Shown here in pieces: positions 26,322-34,517 of a stretch of 64,000 nucleotides of DNA. Made by a program: the position numbers and the translations under genes. Numbering within the stretch: position 1 is the stretch's first letter; the number at the start of each line of letters is the position of its first letter. Origin of the DNA: Pyrinomonadaceae bacterium (GTDB taxonomy: Bacteria; Acidobacteriota; Blastocatellia; Pyrinomonadales; Pyrinomonadaceae); assembly GCA_036277115.1 (NCBI GenBank), contig DASUNM010000021.1, forward strand, positions 372,001 through 436,000. The letters run 5' to 3'. Under the pieces are notes generated by a model. That model did not search any database. It saw nothing but the letters and a program-made list of their open reading frames with translations, and was not told where the DNA came from.

Positions 26322-26951
26322 TTGAAGGCTTTAATTCATAAGATTACCGAAGCGCTCGGGCAGATTTCGCAATATCTGATTTCACTGGGACCGTTTGGAC
26401 TATTCGCAATCGCGTTTTTGGATTCGGTGATGGTGCCGATGCCCGGCGGCGTGGATGCCGTGCTGCTTTTGTTGGCGGCCGCGCGGCCAGGTTGGATGTT
26501 GATTTACGTGGCTGCGGCAACGATCGGTTCAACGATTGGGTGCGTGGCTTTGTATCGGCTCTCTCAGCGTGCCGGGAAAAAAGCGTTATCAAAGTTTTCT
26601 GCATCAAAGCAAAAACGCGTCAAGGACTTGATCGACCGTTATGACGTGATGTCCGTGCTGGTCGCTTCGCTACTGCCGCCGCCGTTTCCTTTTAAGCTGT
26701 TTGTGGTTTCGGCGGGTGTGTTTCGGCTGAACCTGATGCGGTTCACCCTGGCCGTCGCGGGGGGACGCACCTTTCGTTATTTGCTGCTGGGGTTTCTGGC
26801 CGCGCGTTACGGCGATCAGGCGAAGGAGTTAATAACTCGTTACTATCCGGCGATCGGAATCACTCTCGCCGTACTGATCGTGGTGTTCTTCATCGCGAAG
26901 GCGCTGATGCGCCAGTCCGGCAAGAGCGAGCCGTCAGGAGTCGAAAGCTAG
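26322..26951 (+). CDS. VTT-domain membrane protein, tandem paralogue
   Basis: 209 aa. It shares the layout of the preceding gene: FLDSVMVPMPGGVDAVLLLL, GSTIGCVALYRLSQRAG, LLPPPFPFKLFVVSAGVF, last membrane helix VLIVVFFIAKAL. TTG 26322 is the likely start, 6 bp after the first copy. The duplication is old, as similarity is limited to motifs. Its 3' end overlaps the convergent exonuclease gene by 18 bp. Confidence 0.83.
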   Translation: MKALIHKITEALGQISQYLISLGPFGLFAIAFLDSVMVPMPGGVDAVLLLLAAARPGWMLIYVAAATIGSTIGCVALYRLSQRAGKKALSKFSASKQKRVKDLIDRYDVMSVLVASLLPPPFPFKLFVVSAGVFRLNLMRFTLAVAGGRTFRYLLLGFLAARYGDQAKELITRYYPAIGITLAVLIVVFFIAKALMRQSGKSEPSGVES

Positions 26952-27794
26952 CTGCAGCTCGCCCGCCGCAAGCTTGGCCTGAAAACTCCGGGCTTCGGCC
27001 AGCGTGAGAATCCCATTCTCAGACAAGTCGTTCAGCAAACGGAGAAAAACGCGGGCGGTGGCCAGCGCATCATCAGCGGCACGATGTCGGCGCGAGACTT
27101 CGAAACCAAAGTACGCGACGAGGGAATCGAGTCCGTGACTCTCGCAGCGCGGCACCAACCGGCGCGCCAGGTCAACCGTACACAGATGCGCGTTCCGCAA
27201 ACGGTAGCCGGGGAAGACGCGGGCTATTTCGCGGTTCATGAGCGGCAGATCGAAATTCGCGTTGTGTGCGACCAGCACCGCATCACCGATGAAGTCCAGC
27301 CATTCGTCCGCGACTTCCGCGAACTTGGGGGCCGTCAGCAGCATTTCGGTTGAGATACCGGTGAGATTCGTCAAAAACTTCGGCACGACCGCTTCCGGAT
27401 TTACCAGCGTTTCGAACTTGTCGAAAATATCGCCGCCGCGGACCCGGTAAGCGCCGATTTCAATAATCCGCGCCGGCGTTCGGCGTTCGTGAGTTGCTTC
27501 GACGTCGACCACAACGAACTCGAGGTCCCGCAACAGGGCCGAGTTGGAGTCTGGGGCTGCCGCCAGGTGATCGGCTTCGAGAACGAATCGCGGATCGTTC
27601 TCGACCAGCTCGCTGATCATCGAGGCGGCCAATTCGCGGTCGATATTGGATAGGAGAAAGATTGACTCTGCGACTTGCAGAAAGCTCGCTCGGCCGCCTT
27701 GGGCGCGTATTAGTTCGAGAGTTTCATCTATCAGAGTAGAATCAGAAACAAGATTGCGTCGCACCATCACGGGGCATTGTACGCGACGGTGCAA
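26934..27794 (-). CDS. DEDDh 3'-5' exonuclease (DNA polymerase III epsilon-like)
   Basis: 286-aa protein. Residues about 90-260 form the exonuclease fold with VVVDVEAT (Exo I Asp/Glu), LVAHNANFDLPLMNRE (Exo II Asp) and HRAADDALATARVFL (Exo III His/Asp). The N-terminal 85 residues look like a small helical domain (LIRAQGGRASFLQVAESIFL). This form resembles stand-alone DnaQ-like repair nucleases more than the core proofreading subunit. An internal ATG at 27767 is an alternative start. Divergent from pyrE. Confidence 0.87.
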   Translation of the reverse strand: MHRRVQCPVMVRRNLVSDSTLIDETLELIRAQGGRASFLQVAESIFLLSNIDRELAASMISELVENDPRFVLEADHLAAAPDSNSALLRDLEFVVVDVEATHERRTPARIIEIGAYRVRGGDIFDKFETLVNPEAVVPKFLTNLTGISTEMLLTAPKFAEVADEWLDFIGDAVLVAHNANFDLPLMNREIARVFPGYRLRNAHLCTVDLARRLVPRCESHGLDSLVAYFGFEVSRRHRAADDALATARVFLRLLNDLSENGILTLAEARSFQAKLAAGELQLAFDS

Positions 27795-27808
27795 GCGCAG
27801 TGCTAACT

Positions 27809-28393
27809 ATGAAACAGACTGAGGTGCTGGAAACATTCAAACGAACGGGCGCGCTGCTCGAAGGACACTTCGTCTTGTCGAGCGGGCTGCACAGTTCTGT
27901 CTATTTGCAGTGCGCGATCGCGCTGCAAACCCCTTCAGTGGCGGCGCAGTTTGGCGAAGCGATCGCCGAACAGTTTCGCGAAAAGGGAATTGAAACGGTA
28001 GCGTCGCCGGCAATCGGCGGACTCATTATCGGATATGAAGTAGCCCGGCAACTCGGAGTGCGATTCATCTGGACTGAGCGCGAGCAGGGCGCCATGACTT
28101 TGCGGCGCGGTTTCACCGTCCGCCAGGGTGAACGCGTCCTGGTGGTCGAGGATGTGATCACGACCGGTGGCTCGACCAGGGACACAATCAAAGCGCTAAC
28201 TGAGAATGGTGCTGACGTCGTAGGTGCCGCTTCAATCATCGATCGATCCGGCGGCGAAGCTGACGTCGGCGTACCAAGGTTCTCGCTGGCGACGCTGAAT
28301 GTTCCGGCGGTGCAGCCGGCGGATTGTGACGCTTGTAAACGTGGTGAGCAGGCGGTGAAACCCGGGAGCCGGAAGATTCAAGAGTCCGTTTAG
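27809..28393 (+). CDS. pyrE: Orotate phosphoribosyltransferase
   Basis: Pyrimidine synthesis: orotate + PRPP to OMP. PRPP loop VLVVEDVITTGGST, flexible catalytic region WTEREQGAMTLRRGF, N-terminal GHFVLSSGLHSS. About 194 aa. ATG 27809 (MKQTEVLETFK) is preferred over the GTG at 27800. A Cys pair near the C-terminus (DCDACKRGE) is common in this branch. A composite repeat region follows the stop. Confidence 0.94.
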   Translation: MKQTEVLETFKRTGALLEGHFVLSSGLHSSVYLQCAIALQTPSVAAQFGEAIAEQFREKGIETVASPAIGGLIIGYEVARQLGVRFIWTEREQGAMTLRRGFTVRQGERVLVVEDVITTGGSTRDTIKALTENGADVVGAASIIDRSGGEADVGVPRFSLATLNVPAVQPADCDACKRGEQAVKPGSRKIQESV

Positions 28394-28394
28394 A

Positions 28395-28533
28395 GGCGGG
28401 CTACTGCCCGCCGGCTTTCGCGAGTGTTGGCGGGTTCGATCCCCCTCCTCGTGAACGGGGAGGGGTTAGGGGTGGGGTTGTGCGCGGGCAAACCTCTCCC
28501 CCCCCGGCCCCTCTCCGCAAGCGGAGAGGGGAG
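28395..28533. repeat. Composite repeats (types A and C) between pyrE and truA
   Basis: GGCGGGC-TACT-GCCCGCC (28395-28412) is type A in reverse. Bases 28441-28476 and 28490-28533 are inverted type C units; the second contains a perfect 11-bp hairpin CCCCTCTCCGC-AA-GCGGAGAGGGG (28508-28531). Together they create a false N-terminal extension in frame with truA. Confidence 0.8.
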
Positions 28534-28570
28534 CAGAACGCACATCAGCCGGCAGAGCCTCATACTCTCC

Positions 28571-29323
28571 ATGAACTTCAAACTTCTGCTCCAATACGAC
28601 GGCACTGACTTTCACGGCTGGCAAATTCAGGAAGGCTTGCGAACCGTGCAGGGGGAATTGACGCGCGCTCTCTCGTTGCTTGACGGTCGTGAAGTTGTCG
28701 TCCACGGTTCAGGGCGAACCGACGCAGGCGTGCACGCGGAAGGACAAGTCGCCAGTGTGCAGCTACAGCGTGAAATTACTCCAGCCAAACTGCGCAGCGC
28801 GATTAACGGAAATCTGTCGCCGGATGTGCGGGTGCTGTTTGTGAGCGCCGTTGCCGAAGACTTTCACGCGCGTTACTCGGCGCGTGGTAAGACCTACAGC
28901 TACCGCATTGTGCACGGGCCGGTGATGCCGCCATTCTGGTCGCGCTATGCGCTGCTCGAGTCTCGGGCGCTGAACCTCGAGTTAGCGCGCCGCTGCGCGA
29001 CGTCGTTTGTGGGCGAGCACGACTGGACCGCTTTCTCGGCGGCGCAATCGGACGTCGAGTCGCGAATCCGCCACGTAACGCGCTGCGGTCTTGAACATAG
29101 ATGGAGCGCGCGCGGCCGTTGCCATCTGATCGAAATCAGCGTCACCGCGAGTGGCTTTCTGCGTTACATGGTGCGGTCGATTGTGGGAACACTGCTGGCG
29201 GCAGCGCGTGGCGACATCGTTGAGGAGACCGTCGTGCGCGCGCTGCGCGAAGGCAAACGTGAGTTGGCCGGCCCAACGGCGCCCGCGCACGGCCTGACAC
29301 TGATCAGTGTGCAGTACGATTGA
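28571..29323 (+). CDS. truA: tRNA pseudouridine(38-40) synthase
   Basis: Modifies uridines 38-40 of the tRNA anticodon stem. Catalytic Asp D51 in GRTDAGVHA; N-terminal LLLQYDGTDFHGWQ; ARYSARGKTYSYRI and GFLRYMVRSIVGTLL are family segments. 250 aa, normal. The frame opens at 28424, but the first 49 codons are repeat sequence, so ATG 28571 (MNFKLLLQYD) is used. Confidence 0.95.
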   Translation: MNFKLLLQYDGTDFHGWQIQEGLRTVQGELTRALSLLDGREVVVHGSGRTDAGVHAEGQVASVQLQREITPAKLRSAINGNLSPDVRVLFVSAVAEDFHARYSARGKTYSYRIVHGPVMPPFWSRYALLESRALNLELARRCATSFVGEHDWTAFSAAQSDVESRIRHVTRCGLEHRWSARGRCHLIEISVTASGFLRYMVRSIVGTLLAAARGDIVEETVVRALREGKRELAGPTAPAHGLTLISVQYD

Positions 29324-29382
29324 CAGTCTTTTCGCTTGCGGTAAGAATTAAGCCTCTTTCGTTTTGAGTTGGCCGGCGTCGC

Positions 29383-29476
29383 AATGAAGTCGGTGCCATT
29401 CGCGTGAGCGAATGGATCACTCAACTTTCAGGGAATTTATGACCCACCCGCTGACGCAGGTGGTTCTGGCTTCATA
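29383..29476. repeat. Diverged REPIN-like element (type B) before uppS
   Basis: Left unit AATGAAGTCGGTGCCATTCG (29383 on) and right unit CCACCCGCTGACGCAGGTGG then TTCTGGCTTCAT (about 29443-29474) are inverted relatives of the arms at 5636-5731. The left arm is more diverged. It ends 9 bp before the uppS start. Confidence 0.7.
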
Positions 29477-29484
29477 TCCAATCA

Positions 29485-30276
29485 GTGCACGAAAACTTCA
29501 CAGAGGTAGTTGAGAAAGGCAGTCGCGACGAGCGCCTGCTTTCGTCGATCGCGTGGGATCGTCTGCCGCAGCACATCGCGATCATTATGGACGGTAACGG
29601 GCGCTGGGCGGCGCAGCGTGGACAGCCGCGCATCGCCGGACACCGCGCCGGCGTCGAAGCCGTGCGCGCCGCGGTCGATACTGGCGCGCGGCTTGGTTTG
29701 GGCGCGCTCACGCTCTACGCATTTTCGACCGAGAACTGGAAGCGCCCGCGTTATGAAGTGGATGCGCTCATGCGGATGCTGCGCAAGTACCTGCGGCTTG
29801 AGTTGGAAGAGATCAATCGACAGAACATTCGGTTTCAGACAATTGGCCGCACTCACGAACTTGCGCCGAACGTGCAGCAGGAAATTGTGCGCGCCGGAGA
29901 GCGCACGGCGAAGAACAGTGGGATGGTGCTGAGCGTCGCGCTGAACTATGGCGGTCGCTCAGAAATCGTCGATGCGTCCCGCGCGGCAATGCGCAGAGTA
30001 ATCGCTGAGAAGCGGACGCCGGATGAATTGTCAGAGGAAGACATCGCGCGCGAGTTGTACACGCGCGACTTACCTGAACTCGATCTCCTGGTGCGGACCA
30101 GCGGTGAGCTGCGCATTTCGAACTTTCTTTTGTGGCAAAGCGCGTACGCGGAAATTCATGTGACGGAAACACTGTGGCCCGACTTTCGCCGTGTGCATCT
30201 GCTCGAAGCGATTGTCGATTATCAACAACGCCGCCGGCGGTTCGGGGGACTGAAGCTCGTCGTGAACGCGAAGTAG
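29485..30276 (+). CDS. uppS: Undecaprenyl diphosphate synthase (cis-prenyltransferase)
   Basis: Adds isopentenyl units to farnesyl diphosphate to make the C55 lipid carrier for peptidoglycan and O-antigen. MDGNGRWA with catalytic D36, FSTENWKRP, and the C-terminal RTSGELRISNFLLWQ and YAEIHVTETLWPDF are diagnostic. 263 aa from GTG 29485. It heads the uppS-cdsA-dxr-rseP-ispG order found in many bacteria, with a small extra gene between cdsA and dxr here. Confidence 0.95.
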   Translation: MHENFTEVVEKGSRDERLLSSIAWDRLPQHIAIIMDGNGRWAAQRGQPRIAGHRAGVEAVRAAVDTGARLGLGALTLYAFSTENWKRPRYEVDALMRMLRKYLRLELEEINRQNIRFQTIGRTHELAPNVQQEIVRAGERTAKNSGMVLSVALNYGGRSEIVDASRAAMRRVIAEKRTPDELSEEDIARELYTRDLPELDLLVRTSGELRISNFLLWQSAYAEIHVTETLWPDFRRVHLLEAIVDYQQRRRRFGGLKLVVNAK

Positions 30277-30308
30277 GGTCGGGGGCCCTTGAGCCTGATG
30301 TTGATTTT

Positions 30309-30365
30309 AGAAAAGGGCTGCTGCCCTCCTTTTCTCAGACAAAGGCGGGCGGCCCGCCTCTAAAC
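30309..30365. repeat. Type A palindrome between uppS and cdsA
   Basis: Hairpin AGAAAAGG/CCTTTTCT (30309-30316 with 30328-30335), then GGCGGGC-G-GCCCGCC and TCTAAAC (30344-30365). It resembles 1151-1198. Confidence 0.65.
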
Positions 30366-30402
30366 AAAAGTTGGATCAGATAGGCGCCCTTCTTACACTC
30401 TC

Positions 30403-31287
30403 TTGCCGAATCAACCAGACAAACCGAATCCGCTGTCGAAGCTCAACGCGATTCCGTCCGGCGTCGCCCGTCTGCTGACGGCGGTTATTCTGCTGCCCAT
30501 CCTCATTGCGTCGATCTTAGTGCCCCGGCTTGCGCCCGTGTTCGTGGTGCTGGTCGGCGTCGCGCTGCTTCTGGCGCTGCTCGAGTTTTGGATCATCGCG
30601 GCCAAACAACAGATTCGGGCTGACCCGGTCGCCGGGTTTCTCGGCGCCGCTGCCTTGTTTACGATTTTTTATTTCGCCGATCCACGCGAGGCAGTGGACT
30701 TTTCAGCGGTCGTTGCGGTTCTCATCCTGCTGACCATTTGTTCTTTGGTGGCGGCGATGCTGCGGGGCGCCCCCTTCGAACGCATGCTGGCGCGCAGCGG
30801 AGCCACCGTGATCGGTGTAATGTACGTGGTCCTTTTGGGAAGCCACCTCGTTGCTGTGCGCAACGGATTCAGCGCAGAGCTATCAAAGGACCTCCTGTCA
30901 TTTTTCTTTCTTGTGCTGATGGGTTCGGATGCGGCCGCGTATTACGGCGGCCGGGCGTTCGGAAGACACAAGCTGGCGCCAAATGTAAGTCCGGGAAAAA
31001 CCTGGGAGGGTGCAATTGCCGGCATGCTCGCGAGCCTGTTGCTGGCGACCGCGGCGCATTACTGGTTCTTCCGGCAGTTGCCTTTGAAGTTCGCTTTGCC
31101 GCTGGCGGCCGCGATGAATGTTTTTGGTGTACTCGGCGACTTAACTGAGAGTGCGCTAAAACGCAGCGCCGGCGCCAAGGACACGGCCAAGATTCTCCCG
31201 GGGCATGGCGGCATGCTCGATCGGGTCGATAGCTTGCTGTTTAATGCGCCGCTCATCTACTATTTTGCCCTGGCGTACTTCCGCTGA
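30403..31287 (+). CDS. cdsA: Phosphatidate cytidylyltransferase (CDP-diglyceride synthase)
   Basis: Polytopic enzyme making CDP-diacylglycerol from CTP and phosphatidic acid, feeding PgsA (1.3 kb). The CdsA signature is complete near the C-terminus: SALKRSAGAKD then PGHGGMLDRVD. GSDAAAYYGGRAFGRHKL and SPGKTWEGAIAGM are also typical. 294 aa. The start is TTG 30403 (MPNQPDKPN); no ATG lies close by. Confidence 0.94.
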   Translation: MPNQPDKPNPLSKLNAIPSGVARLLTAVILLPILIASILVPRLAPVFVVLVGVALLLALLEFWIIAAKQQIRADPVAGFLGAAALFTIFYFADPREAVDFSAVVAVLILLTICSLVAAMLRGAPFERMLARSGATVIGVMYVVLLGSHLVAVRNGFSAELSKDLLSFFFLVLMGSDAAAYYGGRAFGRHKLAPNVSPGKTWEGAIAGMLASLLLATAAHYWFFRQLPLKFALPLAAAMNVFGVLGDLTESALKRSAGAKDTAKILPGHGGMLDRVDSLLFNAPLIYYFALAYFR

Positions 31288-31289
31288 TT

Positions 31290-31700
31290 ATGTCCACCAA
31301 AAAAATAGTTCTGATTGTCGTCGGAATCCTGGCAGTTTTGGCGCTTGTGGGTGCGCTCTTCGTCGGCGGTATCGTGTGGTTCGCCTTCAGCACGATGAAC
31401 AATAGCAAAGCCGCTGAAACTGCACGCACTTATCTGCGCACAAATGAAGAGCTGAAGCGAGACATCGGCGAGGTCAAGGATTTTGGCTCCTTCCCGACCG
31501 GCAGTATTAATACCCAAAATCAAAACGGTGAAGCGACGCTGAACTTGAAAGTGTATGGCGAGCGAAAGACTGTCAATGCGACGGTCTCGCTCGCGTATCG
31601 CAGCAACCAGGACTGGCGCGTCACCGAAGCGTTCTACGACGATGATGGACGTAAGGTCGTTCTGAAAGCCCCCTACGAAGACCAGCCGCCAGCGCGGTAA
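31290..31700 (+). CDS. Small membrane-anchored protein, Coa1-like
   Basis: 136 aa. One N-terminal membrane helix (IVLIVVGILAVLALVGALFV), then a periplasmic domain with SKAAETARTYLRTNEELK, TGSINTQNQNGEATLNLKV and SYRSNQ-like strands. The layout matches bacterial proteins related to cytochrome oxidase assembly factor Coa1 (tentative). It sits 2 bp after cdsA and 5 bp before dxr, so it is cotranscribed with lipid/isoprenoid genes; nothing shows a direct link to that pathway. Confidence 0.65.
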   Translation: MSTKKIVLIVVGILAVLALVGALFVGGIVWFAFSTMNNSKAAETARTYLRTNEELKRDIGEVKDFGSFPTGSINTQNQNGEATLNLKVYGERKTVNATVSLAYRSNQDWRVTEAFYDDDGRKVVLKAPYEDQPPAR

Positions 31701-31705
31701 CTCAC

Positions 31706-32908
31706 ATGACAGCTCGTGGAGTTTCTATTCTCGGCTCGACCGGCTCGATCGGCTGCAACACTTTGCGCGTGATCGAAGCGCTGGGCCACGATCGCTTCCG
31801 TGTCGTCGCGTTGGGCGCCGGGCGAAACATCGATAAACTCGCCGACCAAATCGAGAAGTTCAATCCTCAACTTGTCTCAGTCGAATCCGAAGAAACTGCC
31901 GAGCGACTGCGAAGCGAGCTGGGCAGTAGAGCAGTGTCGGCACCCACCATCCTCGTTGGTGAGTCAGGTTTAGTTGAGGTTGCAACGCGCGACGACGCGG
32001 AAATTGTCGTGTCAGGTACGGTGGGCGCCGTCGGATTCGTGCCGACGCTCAGGGCGCTGGAAGCAGGGAAGCGCGTGGCGCTCGCAAACAAAGAAACGCT
32101 CGTGATGGCCGGCGCGCTGATGACGCGGGCTGCGGAAAAATCGGGCGCAGAGATGCTGCCCGTGGATTCGGAACATAACGCGCTGCATCAATGTCTGCGC
32201 GGCGAGAACCGTTCGGAAGTGCGCCGGCTGATTCTAACGGCATCAGGCGGCCCGTTTCGCACGCGTGACAAAGCTGCTATCGAATCGGCGTCGGTTGCTG
32301 AGGCGCTGAAACATCCGACCTGGAACATGGGCGCGAAAATCACAATCGACTCAGCGACTTTGATGAACAAGGGGCTCGAAGTGATTGAGGCGCATTGGCT
32401 GTTTGGATTCGACGCCGAGCAAATTACCATCGTTGTGCATCCTGAGTCGGTCGTGCATTCGATGATCGAATTAGTGGACGGCTCGGTTATCGCGCAGATG
32501 GGCGTGACGGACATGCGCCACGCAATTCAGTACGCGCTCACTTATCCCGAGCGCCACGCATCTGAACTTGCGCCACTCGATCTGACAAAGTTTTCGTCGC
32601 TTAACTTCGAACCGCCCGACCTCGATCGCTTCCCGTGTATTTCACTGGCGTATCGCGCATTGAAAGCGGGCGGCACCACCCCGGCGGCCCTGAACGCGGC
32701 CAATGAAGAAGCCGTACGCGCATTTATTGAAGAACGCATCAACCTCACCGACATTCCTCGTGTCATTGAGGCTGTGATGACTCAACATGCTCGTCGCGAG
32801 GCTGATACTCTCGAAACCATTCTGAAGGCTGATCGTGATGCCCGTGTGACTGCGACGGCAGCTATCGACCAGCTTGCCGCGCCAACGGTCGAGACTACGG
32901 CCGCCTAA
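31706..32908 (+). CDS. dxr: 1-deoxy-D-xylulose 5-phosphate reductoisomerase
   Basis: Second enzyme of the MEP isoprenoid pathway (DXP to MEP, NADPH and divalent metal). NADPH motif GSTGSIGCNTLRVI; LANKETLVMAG; metal/substrate residues in LPVDSEHNALHQ; ASGGPFR; STLMNKGLEVIEAHWLF. 400 aa, normal. With ispG at 34.5 kb it shows the MEP route is used. Confidence 0.97.
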   Translation: MTARGVSILGSTGSIGCNTLRVIEALGHDRFRVVALGAGRNIDKLADQIEKFNPQLVSVESEETAERLRSELGSRAVSAPTILVGESGLVEVATRDDAEIVVSGTVGAVGFVPTLRALEAGKRVALANKETLVMAGALMTRAAEKSGAEMLPVDSEHNALHQCLRGENRSEVRRLILTASGGPFRTRDKAAIESASVAEALKHPTWNMGAKITIDSATLMNKGLEVIEAHWLFGFDAEQITIVVHPESVVHSMIELVDGSVIAQMGVTDMRHAIQYALTYPERHASELAPLDLTKFSSLNFEPPDLDRFPCISLAYRALKAGGTTPAALNAANEEAVRAFIEERINLTDIPRVIEAVMTQHARREADTLETILKADRDARVTATAAIDQLAAPTVETTAA

Positions 32909-32934
32909 TCCGAACTCGCCAACCTTCACTGCGT

Positions 32935-32963
32935 TTGACGCATCTCTACCGTCCGCTTACACT
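32935..32963 (+). promoter_or_regulatory. Candidate sigma70 promoter of rseP
   Basis: TTGACG (32935-32940), 17-bp spacer, TACACT (32958-32963). Initiation near 32970, about 33 nt before the rseP ATG, so rseP-ispG may be expressed separately from dxr. Confidence 0.6.
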
Positions 32964-33002
32964 CGGAATTGTTGATGGATTTTTCATTAAGATAGTAATC
33001 AA

Positions 33003-34436
33003 ATGAGCCTTTTACAAAGTGGCATTATTGGCGTTCTCGCCTTCATTTTCATTCTCGGCACCGCGGTTGTCCTGCACGAATTCGGGCATTTCATCGTTGC
33101 CAAACTCTTCAAAATCCGCGTTGAGACCTTCTCCGTAGGCTTTGGCCCGCGGCTTTTTGGATGGAAGAAGGGCCACACGGATTATCGGGTTTCGCTGATT
33201 CCGCTGGGTGGCTATGTGAAGCTCGGTGGCGACGAATCGAACGCACCGATCGAAGGCGACGGCGCGTCCGACATACCCGCGCATGAACGTTTCGACCTCC
33301 GGCCACGTTGGCAACGCATCCTGGTTGCGGTGGCGGGGCCGGTAATGAACATCCTGACGGCGATCGCAATTCCATTCGCGGGCGCGATGATTTACGGCGT
33401 GCAGCTCGCGCCGCCTCCGGTGGTGCGGTACCTGCTCCCGGGAGGCGCAGCAGAAGCGGCCGGTCTTCAGCCCGGTGATCGCATCGTCGTTTTTGACGGG
33501 CGCGAGAACCCGCGCTGGCGCACGATTGCTGATGATGCGCTGCTGTCGCCAGGGAAGGATCTGCCGCTCGAGGTTGAGCGTAACGGGCAACGAGTCAAAC
33601 TCACCATTAAGCCGACGGCTCGCACCGAACAAGGCGAGACGATGGGGACGCTCGACTTTCTTCCCGATTACGGAAACCTGCCGATCGTGGTGCGGAACGT
33701 CGAGGCCAACAGCCCCGCGGCTGAATCGGGATTACAACCCGGCGACCGAATACTTGCGGTCAATGGCGAGCCGGTAAAAAGCGCCGAGCAAGTCAGCCAG
33801 TTCATCCGCGATCACAAAGGGCAGCCGATCACTCTGCGGGTTCAGCGGCAAGGGCAACAGGTGGATATCACCGCGACCCCGCGCCGTTTGAACGCAAGCG
33901 AAAATCGCGAGCGGCTTGGTTTTCTACCTGACGAAGAGATTCCTTTTCAACGTGTAGGACCCATTACCGCGCTTTCCGAAGGGATCGACACGAACCTTGA
34001 ATATCTTCGCGTTACCGGGAAAGCGTTAGGTCAACTGTTCACCGGCGAGCGGTCGGTGCGCGACACGATCTCCGGACCGATCGGCATCTATCGCGTCGCC
34101 GCTACTTCGGCGATCAAGTTCGGCTGGGCCGGCATCTTTGGGACGCTCGGTTTTCTAAGTCTCAACCTCGGCATCTTCAACTTGCTGCCCATTCCGGTGC
34201 TGGATGGTGGGGCGATATTTCTGTTGATGCTCGAAAGCGCGCTGGCCAAGGTTGGACTTAGCATCTCGCGGACGATCCGCGAGCGCATTCAACAGGTCGG
34301 GTTCGTAATGGTGATCCTCCTGATGGTGTTTGTGATTACGAATGACGTGATCAAGCAGACAGCACTGTTCCGCGGGTCCGGAGACCCAAGTCCGACACCC
34401 GCAGCCTCGCCTGCCCAGCCCGGTCCCACAAGGTGA
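33003..34436 (+). CDS. rseP: RIP metalloprotease RseP (site-2 protease)
   Basis: Intramembrane zinc protease that cleaves anti-sigma factors or signal-peptide remnants. HEFGH (H25, E26, H29) in the first membrane helix; two PDZ domains (GGAAEAAGLQPGDR, SPAAESGLQPGDR); third metal ligand in LLPIPVLDGG near the C-terminus; last membrane helix VILLMVFVITNDV. 477 aa, slightly longer than usual, with a Pro/Ser tail. A candidate promoter precedes it. Confidence 0.95.
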   Translation: MSLLQSGIIGVLAFIFILGTAVVLHEFGHFIVAKLFKIRVETFSVGFGPRLFGWKKGHTDYRVSLIPLGGYVKLGGDESNAPIEGDGASDIPAHERFDLRPRWQRILVAVAGPVMNILTAIAIPFAGAMIYGVQLAPPPVVRYLLPGGAAEAAGLQPGDRIVVFDGRENPRWRTIADDALLSPGKDLPLEVERNGQRVKLTIKPTARTEQGETMGTLDFLPDYGNLPIVVRNVEANSPAAESGLQPGDRILAVNGEPVKSAEQVSQFIRDHKGQPITLRVQRQGQQVDITATPRRLNASENRERLGFLPDEEIPFQRVGPITALSEGIDTNLEYLRVTGKALGQLFTGERSVRDTISGPIGIYRVAATSAIKFGWAGIFGTLGFLSLNLGIFNLLPIPVLDGGAIFLLMLESALAKVGLSISRTIRERIQQVGFVMVILLMVFVITNDVIKQTALFRGSGDPSPTPAASPAQPGPTR

Positions 34437-34458
34437 TAGAATCACGCTTAAGGTTTAG

Positions 34459-34506
34459 ACGAGGGCGTTGCTCTCGTCGGTTGGCGGACAGCGCCCGCCT
34501 CTAAAC
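34459..34506. repeat. Type A dispersed repeat between rseP and ispG
   Basis: Near-copy of 1151-1198, ending GCGCCCGCCTCTAAAC. It lies directly upstream of the ispG start. Confidence 0.75.
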
Positions 34507-34517
34507 GTCAGACATCT

